Assembly (NCBI RefSeq): GCF_014646215.1
Contig: NZ_BMNA01000001.1
Span: forward strand, 286,442 to 350,441
DNA from: Nakamurella endophytica
Lineage (GTDB): Bacteria > Actinomycetota > Actinomycetes > Mycobacteriales > Nakamurellaceae
Length of the DNA: 64,000 bases
Direction of reading: 5' to 3'
The translations under genes and the position numbers were made by a program. Below the pieces are notes generated by a model, which made no database searches, was not told the origin of the DNA, and worked only from the letters and a program-made list of their open reading frames with translations. This document shows, piece after piece, positions 1 through 10,865 of this stretch (positions within the stretch are counted from its first letter, which is position 1; each line of letters opens with the position of its first letter).

Positions 1-72
1 AGTGTGCGCGTGGGGCGCGTCCGGTGTGCGAGGGCACCGGGGCGGACGGCTGCGCGGTGCCAGACTGGCGGG

Positions 73-678
73 ATGCGCAGCGTCTACCGGCCGGCGTTCG
101 GCAAGGTGCTGGCGGCCCTGGTCGCAGTGGTGTGTGCGGTGGGCCTGGTGGTCATCTCCGCGCACGACGGCGTGCCCGGCTTCGCCCGGTCCGCCCCGTG
201 GCTGCTGCTGGCCGCCGGCGCCGCCTGGGCGCTGTTCTGGCGGCCGGAGGTGGTCGTCGACGACGCAGGCGTGCACCTGGCGAACGTGCTGCGGACCGTC
301 GACCTGCCCTGGCCGAGCATCCAGCGGATCGACACCAAGTGGGCGCTGGCGCTGACCACCCGCTACGGCACCTACACCGCCTGGGCGGCGCCGGCACCGA
401 GCCGCTGGGCGCACCGCGACCTGTCCCCCGGCGACCTGCGGCACCTGCCGGAGTCGACCTATGGCGCCGGCGCCAGCATCCGCCCGGGCGACTCCCCGCA
501 CTCCCCGTCCGGCCAGGCGGCACTGGCCGTCCGGCGCCGCTGGGAAGAGCTCCGCGACGCCGGCCACCTGGACGACCCGCGGCTGGAGTTCGACCGGCCG
601 CCGGTCACCTGGCACCGCACGACGATCGCCGCCGCGGTGGTGCTGGTGGTCCTGGGCGTGCTCGCCGCGCTGGTCTGA
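73..678 (+). CDS. PH-domain (bacterial PH) membrane protein
   Basis: Predicted 201-residue membrane protein. Two hydrophobic segments near residues 8-30 and 34-50 are followed by a strand-rich stretch (VVVDDAGVHLANVLRTVDLPW) typical of bacterial PH domains. A Trp/Arg-rich middle and a third hydrophobic helix at the C-terminus follow. The ATG at 73 is chosen over the upstream GTG because CAGACT ends exactly 6 nt before it, a likely -10 box for a leaderless message. It is convergent with the peptide-permease operon on its right. Function is unknown; bacterial PH-domain proteins of this size in actinomycetes are uncharacterised. The family call is fairly secure, the role is not. Confidence 0.75.
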   Translation: MRSVYRPAFGKVLAALVAVVCAVGLVVISAHDGVPGFARSAPWLLLAAGAAWALFWRPEVVVDDAGVHLANVLRTVDLPWPSIQRIDTKWALALTTRYGTYTAWAAPAPSRWAHRDLSPGDLRHLPESTYGAGASIRPGDSPHSPSGQAALAVRRRWEELRDAGHLDDPRLEFDRPPVTWHRTTIAAAVVLVVLGVLAALV

Positions 679-725
679 CCGGGCGGTGTCCGGGCGGCTC
701 GGGTCCGCCCGGGCGGCGACTGGCC

Positions 726-751
726 GGCCGGCCGGGAGCACCCGGCCGGCC
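726..751. terminator. Hairpin between convergent genes
   Basis: A perfect 11-bp inverted repeat (GGCCGGCCGGG / CCCGGCCGGCC) with a 4-nt loop lies in the 89-nt gap between the PH-domain gene and the end of the permease operon. There is no T-tract, as usual at this GC content. It could serve both strands. Confidence 0.55.
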
Positions 752-767
752 GCGGACGTCGCCACGC

Positions 768-1877
768 CTAGAGCCCCACCGCCGGCGAGGGCGGTGCCGC
801 GGTCTCGTGGGTCGACAGCTCCGCCTTGGCGGAGGTGGCCCGGTCCGCCCGCAGCGCGCGGGCCTTGGGGATGCGCTTCTGCTTGGGGTCGAACGCGTCG
901 CGCAGACCGTCACCGATGAAGTTGATGCACAGCACGATGATGATGATGAAGATGCCCGGCCAGACGAACAGCCACGGCCGGAACGAGAACGACTGCGCGT
1001 AGGCGCTGATCAGCGAGCCCAGCGACAGGTCGGGCAGCCGGATGCCGAAGCCGAGGAACGACAGCGCCGCCTCGGACAGGATGCCGGCGCCCATCAGCAG
1101 CGTGGTGTTGACGGCGATGATGCCGACGGTGTTCGGCAGGATGTGCTTGAAGATGATCCGCCGGTCGGACGCGCCGGCCACCCGGGCGGCGTCGACGAAC
1201 TCCCGCTCCCGCAGCGCCAGGAACTCGCCGCGGACCAGCCGGGCCAGCGTCGTCCAGGACAGCAGGCCGAGCGCCAGGGCCACCGACCAGATGCCGTGGG
1301 CGTTGAGCACGAAGCCCAGCACCGCGGTGATCAGGATGATCGGGAGCGTGATGATCAGGTCGGTGAACCGCATCAGCACGGCGTCGACCCAGCCGCGGTA
1401 GTACCCGGCGACGGCGCCGATGACCACGCCGATCACCGTCGACAGCAGGCCCAGGATCAGGATGACCACGATGGTCTGCTGGGTGCCGCGCATGACGGCC
1501 GCGAACAGGTCGAGGCCGGTCTCGTCCTGGCCGAACGGGTGGATGCCCCACGCCCAGCCGTGGCCGCCGAACAGGCCGGGCACCGACATCGTCGGCTCGC
1601 CCTGCGGGTTGTACGGGTCCGGCAGGTCGGTGTACTTCCAGTGGTACCAGCCAGGGATCGGACCCCAGCCGATGCTCGTCGCGGCCAGCAGGATCACCAG
1701 GATCAGCACGACCAGCGAGATCATCGCGCCCTTGTGGCGGAGGAAGCGCTTGCGGACGATCTGTCCCTGGGACAGGCCCGCGACTTCCTTCTGCTCCAGC
1801 GAGCCGGTCTCCTCCGGGGGCGCCGGCGGTCCCGACTGCTGCGGGTCCGCGCCGGTGCCGGTGCGCGTCGTCGTCAT
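768..1877 (-). CDS. Peptide/nickel-type ABC transporter permease (DppC/OppC family)
   Basis: 369-residue inner-membrane permease. An N-terminal hydrophilic tail (about 45 residues) precedes the first membrane helix (MISLVVLILVILLAA). The region GLDLFAAVMRGTQQT matches the OppC-type periplasmic/TM2 segment. The EAA-loop region for ATPase contact is near residues 225-255 (EFVDAARVAGASDRRIIF). At least five further helices follow. It overlaps the upstream permease gene by 4 bp (ATGA), so the two are translationally coupled. With its partner it would move peptides bound by the lipoprotein encoded at 3609-5618. The C-terminus has a 40-residue charged extension. No ATPase gene follows it. Confidence 0.93.
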   Translation of the reverse strand: MTTTRTGTGADPQQSGPPAPPEETGSLEQKEVAGLSQGQIVRKRFLRHKGAMISLVVLILVILLAATSIGWGPIPGWYHWKYTDLPDPYNPQGEPTMSVPGLFGGHGWAWGIHPFGQDETGLDLFAAVMRGTQQTIVVILILGLLSTVIGVVIGAVAGYYRGWVDAVLMRFTDLIITLPIILITAVLGFVLNAHGIWSVALALGLLSWTTLARLVRGEFLALREREFVDAARVAGASDRRIIFKHILPNTVGIIAVNTTLLMGAGILSEAALSFLGFGIRLPDLSLGSLISAYAQSFSFRPWLFVWPGIFIIIIVLCINFIGDGLRDAFDPKQKRIPKARALRADRATSAKAELSTHETAAPPSPAVGL

Positions 1878-3418
1878 GCTGAACCCACCCTGATTCTCGG
1901 ATCGAGCGCCGCGTACGCGAGGTCGGCGAGGATGTTGAAGACCACCGCCACGAGCGCCGTGATGAGGAAGAACGCCATCACCGGATTGGGGTCGTAGTTA
2001 GTCAGGCCGTCCTGGAACAGCGACCCCATGGCCTTCCAGCCGAACACCGTCTCGGTGAGCACGGCGCCGCCGATGAGGGCACCGACGTCCAGCGCGAGCA
2101 CCGTGGCCAGCGGGATGAGCGCGTTCCGGAAGGCGTGCCGGACGATGACGGTCCGCTCGGTCAGCCCCTTGGACCGGGCCGTCCGGATGTAGTCCTGGTT
2201 GAGCACCTCGAGCATGCTCGCCCGCGAGTAGCGGGAGTACCCGGCGAGCGAGATCAGCATCAGGGTCAGCGTCGGCAGGATCAGGTGGGTCACCGTGTCC
2301 AGCGTCTGGATCCAGAAGTCGCCGTCCAGGTTCGGGGTCGACGGGTTCGTGGTCGCCAGCGGCCGCCCACCGATCGCCGGGTCGTTGGAGTAGGTCTGCC
2401 AGGCCCGCATGAGCCGGTCGACGAAGATCACCAACCCGACCAGCACCGCGGTGAAGGCGGCGGTGCGGGCCGACAACCCGCGGTCGTCACCGCCGAACAG
2501 GTAGCCGATCACCACCGCGGCGATGACGGCGACCACCAGCAGCCCGAGCAGCTTGAGGAAGTTCATGCCGTTGTAGAAGAAGTACTGCAGCGGCTGGTAC
2601 AGCACGATGCCGAGCACGGCCGTGGTCAGCGCGCTGTAGAGCGCCTTGCGGTTGGCCGTCCCGGCCATCAGCGCCGTCATGCCGTAGGCGATGCAGAGCG
2701 CGAGGATGCCCACCACCACGATGCCCAGCCGGGGGTCGAGCAGCCAGGCCGTGGCGGACATGTACCAGTTCAGCGCGAACGCGACCACCGCGGCGGCCGC
2801 GCCGATGAGGAGTTTTCGCCGGGGTGCTCCGCCGACCAGCGAGTACGCCAGGAACCCGATGATCAGCGACACCACGATGATGATCGCCCAGTTGTAGTGC
2901 GCGCCGCCCTGCAGGAAGTCGTTGTACTTGATCGCGATGACTTCCTTGAGCAGGATGCCCACCCAGAAGACCGGCAGCGAGAAGAACAAAAAGGTCAGGA
3001 AGCTGACCGTGTAGTCCAGCCCGGAGTACTGCCGCAGGGCGGTGATGACACCCACGGTCACCCCGATGACGATCGCCACCACGGTGGCGGCCGTGACCAG
3101 CTTGAGGGTGTTGCCGAGCGCGGAGCCGAGGTTGCTGCCGACGGACTGCAGCTGCACGTTCTGGCCGAAGTCGCAGTGGCCGACGAAGCAGCCGCCGATG
3201 CCCTTGAGCCAGATGAAGTACCGGGCCACCGGCGGGACGTCCAGGTGCAGGACCCGGGTCAGGTTCGCGATCGCCTGGGCCCGCTGGGTCGGGTCCTGGA
3301 TGTTGTAGGCGGCGTTCAACGGATCGCCCGCGTACGACATGAGGATGTACGCGATGAACGTGGCACCCAGGATGATGAAGAACGACGCGATCAGGCGTCG
3401 TGCCAAGAATGTGAGCAT
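1874..3418 (-). CDS. Peptide ABC transporter permease (DppB/OppB family), enlarged
   Basis: 514 residues from the ATG at 3418. Homology to OppB starts exactly there (MLTFLARRLIASFFIILGAT). Both ends are canonical: the N-terminal helix with the GDP motif at residues 30-33, and the C-terminal EAA loop (RTARSKGLTERTVIVRHAF) followed by LALDVGALIGGAVLTE. The family is usually 305-340 residues. The extra roughly 190 residues (about 170-365) sit between the halves and contain some five additional hydrophobic segments. Such long forms occur in actinomycetes, but what the insert does is not known to me. The gene is coupled to the OppC partner by ATGA and lies downstream of a binding-protein gene. Confidence 0.9.
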   Translation of the reverse strand: MLTFLARRLIASFFIILGATFIAYILMSYAGDPLNAAYNIQDPTQRAQAIANLTRVLHLDVPPVARYFIWLKGIGGCFVGHCDFGQNVQLQSVGSNLGSALGNTLKLVTAATVVAIVIGVTVGVITALRQYSGLDYTVSFLTFLFFSLPVFWVGILLKEVIAIKYNDFLQGGAHYNWAIIIVVSLIIGFLAYSLVGGAPRRKLLIGAAAAVVAFALNWYMSATAWLLDPRLGIVVVGILALCIAYGMTALMAGTANRKALYSALTTAVLGIVLYQPLQYFFYNGMNFLKLLGLLVVAVIAAVVIGYLFGGDDRGLSARTAAFTAVLVGLVIFVDRLMRAWQTYSNDPAIGGRPLATTNPSTPNLDGDFWIQTLDTVTHLILPTLTLMLISLAGYSRYSRASMLEVLNQDYIRTARSKGLTERTVIVRHAFRNALIPLATVLALDVGALIGGAVLTETVFGWKAMGSLFQDGLTNYDPNPVMAFFLITALVAVVFNILADLAYAALDPRIRVGSA

Positions 3419-3566
3419 CTGCTCCGTGCCCTTCGATCGGACTGCGGGCTGACCTGGCGGTGACGCCGGCGGGTCGGGGTCCGCGACGGCGGCGACCCGA
3501 ACGTCGAAAGGCGGTGGGCGGTCCCGTTTCGGGACCCACCGCACCGCCCTCGACGTTACCGCCGTC

Positions 3567-3599
3567 CCGCGGCCCGGTCACTGGTGGACCGGGCCGCGG
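3567..3599 (-). terminator. Intra-operon hairpin after the binding-protein gene
   Basis: A perfect 13-bp stem (CCGCGGCCCGGTC / GACCGGGCCGCGG) with a 7-nt loop begins 10 nt beyond the stop of the binding-protein gene and ends about 150 nt before the permease start. Such hairpins often stabilise or partly terminate the upstream message, giving more binding protein than permease. Confidence 0.5.
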
Positions 3600-3608
3600 C
3601 GGGGTGGA

Positions 3609-5618
3609 TCAGCTGGTGGTGGTCCACTCCCAGAAGTTCCAGAACGGGCCCGGGCTCAGCGGGATCATCTTGACGTTCTGCAGCTTCTTCGAGTTGGAGG
3701 CCACGATCTCCGGGAACTGGAAGATCACCGTTCCGAAGGAGTCCGACCAGAGCGCCTTCTCGATCTCGATCAGGTACTTGAGCTGGTCCTCCGGGGTGGT
3801 CGCGGCGTTGAGCTTGACACAGGCCGCATCCAGCGCCGCCGACGAGTAGCCGTAGAAGTTGTTCTGGCCCTTCGTCTTGTAGTTGTCGCAGTTGGCGGTC
3901 ACACCGGTGTTGGTGGACTGCCAGCCGAACAGCGAGGCGTCGTAGATCTTGGTGTTCGGCAGCTGGGCGCCCCAGTCGGTGCGGCTGGCGTCGACCAGGG
4001 TGAAGCCGGCCTGCTGCGCGGACTGCTGGATCAGCTTGAACTCGTTCTGCCGCCGGGTGTTGTCCTTGGCGAACAGGAACCGGACGGTGACCGGGGTCTT
4101 GACGCCCGCCTTGGCCAGCAGGTCCTTGGCGCCGGCGATGTCGGCGTCCTTCCAGTTGGCCGAGCCGTTCTGCTGGACCATCTCGTCGTAGCCGGGCGAA
4201 CCGGGGACGAGGGTGAACGAGTCACGCGTGGTGGCGGTCGGGTTCAGCGGCTTGATCAGGCGGGAGACGATGTTCTGCCGCGGGATCGTCTTGATGAACG
4301 CCGCCCGGACCTGCTGGGCCTTCGCCTTGTCGCCGCCGTAGGTCGCCGGGTCGAACGGACCCTTGTTGTTCTCCGCCATGTCGACGTGCTCGTAGGTCGA
4401 GCCGATGGTGTTGATGACGTCGACGCCCTGGTTCTTCAGGTTGTTGACCGCACCCAGCACGTCCACCGTGGCTTGCGGATTGGTCATGTCGATCTCACCG
4501 TTCTGCAGCGCCTGCACCGAGGCCATGGCGTCCGGGATGAACCGGTAGGTGATCTGCTGGATCGACGGCTTCGGACCCCAGTTGTAGTCCGGGTTGACCT
4601 TGAAGGTCATGTACTGGTCCTTCTTGAAGTCCGTCAGCAGGTAGGCGCCGCTGGACAGGTAGAGCTCCTTGTCGCTGGGGAGCTCGGTGAAGTCGAAGCC
4701 GGTGTTGTAGAAGTCGGCCACCTTCTTCAGGGCCGCCTTGTCGTCCTTCTGGAAGGCGGTGTTCATCGCGGTCTTCGCCGACGCGCCGTCCTTGGCACCC
4801 AGCGCCTTCATGCCGATGACGTGCGCCGGGACGCCCATGGTCAGGGCGATCGGGTAGTCGGCGAAGAACGTCGAGTACTTCAGGGTGATGGACTGGCCGC
4901 CGTCGGAGATCGTCGGGGTGTCCTTGACCAGCGCGAGGCCGGTGCTGGAGGCGTCGAAGGCGACCACATTCGGCTGCGGGATCGGGTTGCCGTTGTCGTC
5001 GGTCTTCAGCTCGCCGGTGTTGTACTTGCCGCTCTGCGCGGCCCAGGACAGCATCAGGTCGGACGCGTCGACCGGCACGCCGTCGGACCACTTGGCGTTC
5101 TTGTTGACCGTGTACTTGACGGTCAACGGGTCCTGCGAGACCAGCTGGCAGGTCACGAACTGATCGTTGTTGATCAGGTTCAGGTCCTGGTCGTAGTAGT
5201 TGACCTGAGCTTCCATCAGGTACAGCGGGTTAGTGTTGGCCACCGCGTTCCCGTGCCCGGTCAGGTTGTTGTACGAGTAGAACGACTGGTTCCACGCCAC
5301 CGTGGTGGAGCCGCCGACCTTCGCCGGGGCGTCGTACGCACCGTGCGGCTTGCCGCACGCGTCGCCGGCGGCGTTGTTGCTGCCGCTGCTGCCGCTGCTG
5401 CCGCTGCTCCCACTGCTGCTGCCGCCGGAGCTGCTGGCCGAGCTCGAGGCCGAGGAGCTCCCGGTGTCGCTGCCGCTGCCGGTGACCGCACCGGAGCTGG
5501 AGCTGGACGCCGACGAGCTGGTGGTGTTCGACGCCTGCCCCGGGCTGGAGCACGCGGCGAACACCAGCGAGGCGCTCGCGACGAGAGCAGTGAGAGCCAC
5601 TGCCCGTGTCTTACCCAT
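3609..5618 (-). CDS. ABC transporter solute-binding lipoprotein, family 5 (peptide type)
   Basis: 669-residue lipoprotein. The start ATG at 5618 is preceded by a strong ribosome site (GAGGAGG). A signal peptide ends in the lipobox VFAAC at about residues 21-25. A Ser/Gly-rich linker of roughly 60 residues then leads to the SBP_bac_5 domain. That domain shows NKNAKWSDGVPVDASDLMLSW, the usual family signature, and ends with SPGPFWNFWEWTTTS. It should sit on the outer face of the membrane and deliver peptides to the two permeases downstream. The linker is encoded by repeated AGC/GGC-type codons and is longer than normal for the family. Confidence 0.93.
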   Translation of the reverse strand: MGKTRAVALTALVASASLVFAACSSPGQASNTTSSSASSSSSGAVTGSGSDTGSSSASSSASSSGGSSSGSSGSSGSSGSNNAAGDACGKPHGAYDAPAKVGGSTTVAWNQSFYSYNNLTGHGNAVANTNPLYLMEAQVNYYDQDLNLINNDQFVTCQLVSQDPLTVKYTVNKNAKWSDGVPVDASDLMLSWAAQSGKYNTGELKTDDNGNPIPQPNVVAFDASSTGLALVKDTPTISDGGQSITLKYSTFFADYPIALTMGVPAHVIGMKALGAKDGASAKTAMNTAFQKDDKAALKKVADFYNTGFDFTELPSDKELYLSSGAYLLTDFKKDQYMTFKVNPDYNWGPKPSIQQITYRFIPDAMASVQALQNGEIDMTNPQATVDVLGAVNNLKNQGVDVINTIGSTYEHVDMAENNKGPFDPATYGGDKAKAQQVRAAFIKTIPRQNIVSRLIKPLNPTATTRDSFTLVPGSPGYDEMVQQNGSANWKDADIAGAKDLLAKAGVKTPVTVRFLFAKDNTRRQNEFKLIQQSAQQAGFTLVDASRTDWGAQLPNTKIYDASLFGWQSTNTGVTANCDNYKTKGQNNFYGYSSAALDAACVKLNAATTPEDQLKYLIEIEKALWSDSFGTVIFQFPEIVASNSKKLQNVKMIPLSPGPFWNFWEWTTTS

Positions 5619-6123
5619 GTATTGGTCCTCCTCTGCAGGCACCGGGTGGTCGCGGCTCCGGCCCCCATCGACCGTGCGCGGACACAGACCTGCCCCGGCG
5701 CTGTCATGCCTGACTGCCCGACCTTAGGGACCCTGCCACGATCGGTGCCAGTCGACAAGATCGATCGTGACCAAAGGGTGACCGGTCTCTAGCCTGTGGG
5801 AAATACCAATCGGTCAGAGGGTGGCACGGCCCCCAACGGTGCAAACTTTCGCGACGCACCGTGCCTGCACCGCAGGTCGTGCGGTCGTTCCCGAGAGCTC
5901 TCGCAAAGCGTCCGGTGGACGTGCGGCAGGCCGTCACCCGGCGGCTTTCCCCGACCGTGGCGCATCCTGTCCCGTACTGCCGGACGCGCCATTTCCGTCC
6001 TCGCTGCGCGAACCGCACCCCTGCCGCGCCTGCGCCGGTCGGGTAGTGCCTGTCTCGCGCCCCATCGATCCCGGGCGCTTGTGCCCTCGCGGGATCGGGC
6101 GGGCCGGCCGGGGTTGCCGGCGC
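5619..6123. other. 505-bp intergenic region
   Basis: This gap separates two leftward-transcribed binding-protein genes. It must hold the promoter of the transporter at 768-5618, but I see no convincing -35/-10 pair. The right end has a terminator-like hairpin (6066-6097). Several open frames cross it, but none has the codon pattern or homology of a gene. Confidence 0.4.
6066..6097 (-). terminator. Stem-loop downstream of second binding-protein gene
   Basis: An outer stem CGATCCC/GGGATCG encloses an inner stem GGGC/GCCC with a 6-nt loop. It lies 27 nt past the stop codon of the gene at 6124-7815. Confidence 0.4.
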
Positions 6124-7815
6124 TCAGTGCACCGTCCAACCCGGCGCACCGGACAGCGGCGACGCCCACGTCCAGCCGGGGCCGCCGGTACCGGCGACCC
6201 CCGACAGCCCGGCGCCGGTGGCGAAGACGGCCACCGGCTGGCCGATCGGCAGCGCCGGCAGCTCGCGCCACAGCTCGGCGTCGGCCGTCGCCGGGTCGGC
6301 CTGCTCGGACAGCAGCTGCACGGCCGACGGGCGGGACAGGCAGTAGCCGGACAGGTCCGCCCCGCGGCCGATCGCCGGCGCCGCTCCCGCCACCGGCGGC
6401 GGGCAGGTGTAGCTCGAGGCCACGGCGACCGCGTCGCTGCGCACCCGCGGGACCTCGAGCAGGGCCAGCTGGACGGTGCCCGCCGACAGCCCGGCGACGA
6501 TCCCGGCCACGGACAGCCGGACCAGGTCCACCTCGATGCCGGCCGCGCCGAGCTGGACCTGCACCTGCTCCGCCGCCGCCTGCATCCGCGGATCCCCCGG
6601 CGGGTACGACAGCACCAGCCGCAGCGGGACGCCGTCCCGGGACAGGTAGGCGCCGGTGGCCGTCCAGCCGGCGGCGGTCAACGACGCGGCCGCAGCCGCG
6701 GGGTCGCCCGTCGGCACCGGCGGTCCGTCGAGGGTCCCGGCGCCCCGGGTGGACGGCAGCGTCACGGCGGACGAGACCGGCAGCAGGCCGTCGTCCCGGC
6801 CGCCGGTGAGCACCGCCCGCAGCGCGGACAGGTCCAGGGCCTGCGCGACGGCCCGCCGGACCGCCGTCTGCCGGGTCGGCCCGGCCGCGGTGTCGAAGAC
6901 CAGGTCGACGGTGGCGGGCAACGGCACCGCCCGGCGGTCGGCGGCCGGGACGGCCGCCGCCAGCGCGGCACCGTCGGCCGCGTCGGGACGCACCAGCACG
7001 GCCTGCACGTCGCCGCGGCGCAACGCCTCCCGCAGCGCGGTCGGGGTACCGATGCGCAGCACCACGGCCGCCGGCCCGGGCTGCTCGCCCCAGTACTTGT
7101 CGTTGCGGACCAGGGTCAGCTCCCCGTTGACCGCGTCCACCGACTGCAGCTTGTAGCGGTTGGCCGAAACCGGGACGCCGCCGGCCAGACCGGTGGCCCA
7201 GCCGCCCGGCGAGTCCTTGAGGATGTGCGAGGGCAGCAGCGGCGAGAACAGCGACGCCCACCCCGGCACCGGCGCGGAGAACTCCACCTGGACGGTCTTG
7301 CCCGCGTCCAGCGAGCGGACCGCGGTGATCAACCGGTACGGGGCGGGGTCGACGGTGCCCGGCTGGACCAGCATCTGGTCCCACAGGTAGCTGAAGTCCT
7401 CGGCGGTCACCGGCGTCCCGTCCGACCAGGAGGCGCCGGTGCTCAGCCGGTACGTCACCGTCCACGGATCGGTCGAGGTGACGCCGGCGGAGTCGACCAG
7501 GTCCCGGTTGACGCGCCGCACGCCGTCCGGTTCGACCGTGGACACGCTGGGTAGGACCAGCGCCGCCACCGCCGCGCTGACCGGTCCGGCGTCGGCGATC
7601 TGGTGCGGGTTGAAGCCCACTGCTGTGCCGTCCATGCCGACGACGACCGAGCCCTCCGACACCGGCGCGGTCGCCGTGGTGGCGGCGGCGCTCGGGGCGA
7701 TGGGCGGCGGCAACCCCGGCGGGGTGCACGCCACGGCCAGCGGCAGGCTCAGGGTCAAGGTCAGGGTTAGGACGGACGCCGCCAGGCGGAGAGGGACGCG
7801 GCGGGTCCTGCTCAC
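6124..7815 (-). CDS. Family-5 extracellular solute-binding lipoprotein
   Basis: 563 residues with a signal peptide ([17 protein letters not shown]) and lipobox LAVAC at about residues 26-30. The SBP_bac_5 fold is recognisable from [20 protein letters not shown] and the later [19 protein letters not shown]. The Cys is followed by a Pro/Ala-rich spacer. No permease or ATPase gene is adjacent, so it may feed a transporter encoded elsewhere, or be a stand-alone member such as is often seen near typA in actinomycetes. Only 37 nt separate it from typA upstream, so co-transcription is likely. The substrate is unknown. Confidence 0.88.
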   Translation of the reverse strand: MSRTRRVPLRLAASVLTLTLTLSLPLAVACTPPGLPPPIAPSAAATTATAPVSEGSVVVGMDGTAVGFNPHQIADAGPVSAAVAALVLPSVSTVEPDGVRRVNRDLVDSAGVTSTDPWTVTYRLSTGASWSDGTPVTAEDFSYLWDQMLVQPGTVDPAPYRLITAVRSLDAGKTVQVEFSAPVPGWASLFSPLLPSHILKDSPGGWATGLAGGVPVSANRYKLQSVDAVNGELTLVRNDKYWGEQPGPAAVVLRIGTPTALREALRRGDVQAVLVRPDAADGAALAAAVPAADRRAVPLPATVDLVFDTAAGPTRQTAVRRAVAQALDLSALRAVLTGGRDDGLLPVSSAVTLPSTRGAGTLDGPPVPTGDPAAAAASLTAAGWTATGAYLSRDGVPLRLVLSYPPGDPRMQAAAEQVQVQLGAAGIEVDLVRLSVAGIVAGLSAGTVQLALLEVPRVRSDAVAVASSYTCPPPVAGAAPAIGRGADLSGYCLSRPSAVQLLSEQADPATADAELWRELPALPIGQPVAVFATGAGLSGVAGTGGPGWTWASPLSGAPGWTVH

Positions 7816-7852
7816 CCGGTCACCCTACAAACGGGTGGCCGTCCGGACCGGC

Positions 7853-9718
<1,866 letters not shown>

Positions 9719-9862
9719 TTTCCGGAGAGCCAGGCGCCGGCGGTGTCCGGAGCGCTGGACGTCGACCGCGTCCGGTCGGGGGACCGGGGCCGGCCGGGTG
9801 ATCCGGTGGCCGTCGCGGGCTGTGAGCGGTGGCCGCCCGTCATCGGTGGCGGCGGCCGATCG

Positions 9863-9868
9863 AGTCTA
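9863..9868 (-). promoter_or_regulatory. Candidate -10 box for typA
   Basis: TAGACT on the minus strand lies 145 nt before the typA start, inside the 220-nt gap that otherwise holds no gene. No good -35 is visible, which is common for actinomycete housekeeping promoters. Confidence 0.3.
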
Positions 9869-9921
9869 CCGGCGCGAACGCCGCACGGGGGCGACGCCGC
9901 CGGTGGCGCCGGTGACAGCAG

Positions 9922-9936
9922 CGGGGCCCGGCCCCG
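9922..9936 (-). terminator. Short GC hairpin after the NUDIX gene
   Basis: CGGGGC/GCCCCG with a 3-nt loop sits 3 nt after the NUDIX stop codon. It is a plausible end of the thi operon, but the stem is short. Confidence 0.3.
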
Positions 9937-9938
9937 GG

Positions 9939-10847
9939 TCAGCCCTGCCCGCGGCGTTCCAGCAGCCGGCGCACCGCATCCACCATCGGCGCGTCGCCCG
10001 GCAGGAAGGGCAGGCCGGCCAGCTCCGCCGCGCCGGCCCAGCGCACCTCGTCGTGGGCCGGGTCGGCCTCCGCCGGGGCGGGCGTGCCGGCCACCAGGTC
10101 GACCAGGAACGGGCGCAGCCGGAGCCCGTCGCCCAGGTCGATCGACGGCGGGTCCAGCCGCTCCCGGACGGCGACCGTGACCCCCAGCTCCTCCCGCAGC
10201 TCCCGGGCCAGCGCGTCGGCCTCGTCCTCCCCCGGCTCGACCCGGCCGCCGGGCATCTCCCAGAGCCCGGCCAGCGCCGGCGGGCGCCGCCGCCGGGCGA
10301 CCAGGACCCGGTCGTCCCGGACGACGGCACCGGCCACCACGACCTCGGGCTCCCGGGCGGTGACCGTGACGACGCCGAGCAGGAGCTGGCCGAACGCGAG
10401 CACCCGCCGCCGGCCGACCGGGGCGAGCAGGTCGCTGCCGGCCACCCGAACGTCCAGGGTGGTCAGCGTGCCGGCCCCGGTGGCGGCGGTGCGCGGGGTG
10501 ACCCGGGCGCGGACGACGCCGAACCGGACGTCGACCACCGGCAGCGGCGAGGGCGCGGGCCGACCCGGACCGCCCGGCTGCCCCTCCGGTGTCCACGCCG
10601 CCACGCCGAACTCCGCCGTGCGCGGCCCGCGCCGGGCATCCGGGCGCAGCAGCCACCGGTCCCCCGTCCGCAACGCCCGCACCGCGGCGCCGTCGGAGAT
10701 ACCGGCATCGGCCTCGCCCTGCACCCGCAGACCGACGGCGCGCAGCCCGCGGATCCAGACGTCGGCCCGGCGCAGCGCCCGGTGCACGGCGACCTGCGGC
10801 GCGGGGACGATCACGGCGCAGCGCAGCGGACGGCTCACCGGGCCCAC
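9939..10847 (-). CDS. NUDIX hydrolase with N-terminal SRPBCC-like region
   Basis: 302 residues. The C-terminal half holds a perfect NUDIX box, G-x5-E-x7-REL-REELGV, at about residues 198-220, so it should hydrolyse a nucleoside-diphosphate-linked substrate with Mg. Plain MutT proteins are 130-150 residues. Here some 160 residues precede the domain, starting with [20 protein letters not shown], a pattern like the first strand and helix of SRPBCC folds. The gene begins 18 nt after thiQ, so it is probably the last gene of the TPP-riboswitch operon. That context suggests a thiamine-diphosphate-related or damaged-cofactor substrate, but generic 8-oxo-dGTP cleavage is equally possible. The GTG at 10847 is assumed; a second GTG lies 9 nt inside. 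Confidence 0.85.
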   Translation of the reverse strand: MGPVSRPLRCAVIVPAPQVAVHRALRRADVWIRGLRAVGLRVQGEADAGISDGAAVRALRTGDRWLLRPDARRGPRTAEFGVAAWTPEGQPGGPGRPAPSPLPVVDVRFGVVRARVTPRTAATGAGTLTTLDVRVAGSDLLAPVGRRRVLAFGQLLLGVVTVTAREPEVVVAGAVVRDDRVLVARRRRPPALAGLWEMPGGRVEPGEDEADALARELREELGVTVAVRERLDPPSIDLGDGLRLRPFLVDLVAGTPAPAEADPAHDEVRWAGAAELAGLPFLPGDAPMVDAVRRLLERRGQG

Positions 10848-10865
10848 CCTGCCAGCCGCCGCGGC

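Noticed and set aside
24-1997. Very long open frames on the strand opposite real genes (for example 24-1997, 7439-10180, 9282-12092, 16232-19123)
   Set aside because: They are Arg/Gly/Ala-rich mirror frames expected at 73% GC, cover well-identified genes on the other strand, and show no domain.
5376-5470. Repeated GCTGCC/GCTGCT tract as possible non-coding satellite
   Set aside because: It is in frame with the binding-protein lipoprotein and codes for its Ser/Gly linker.
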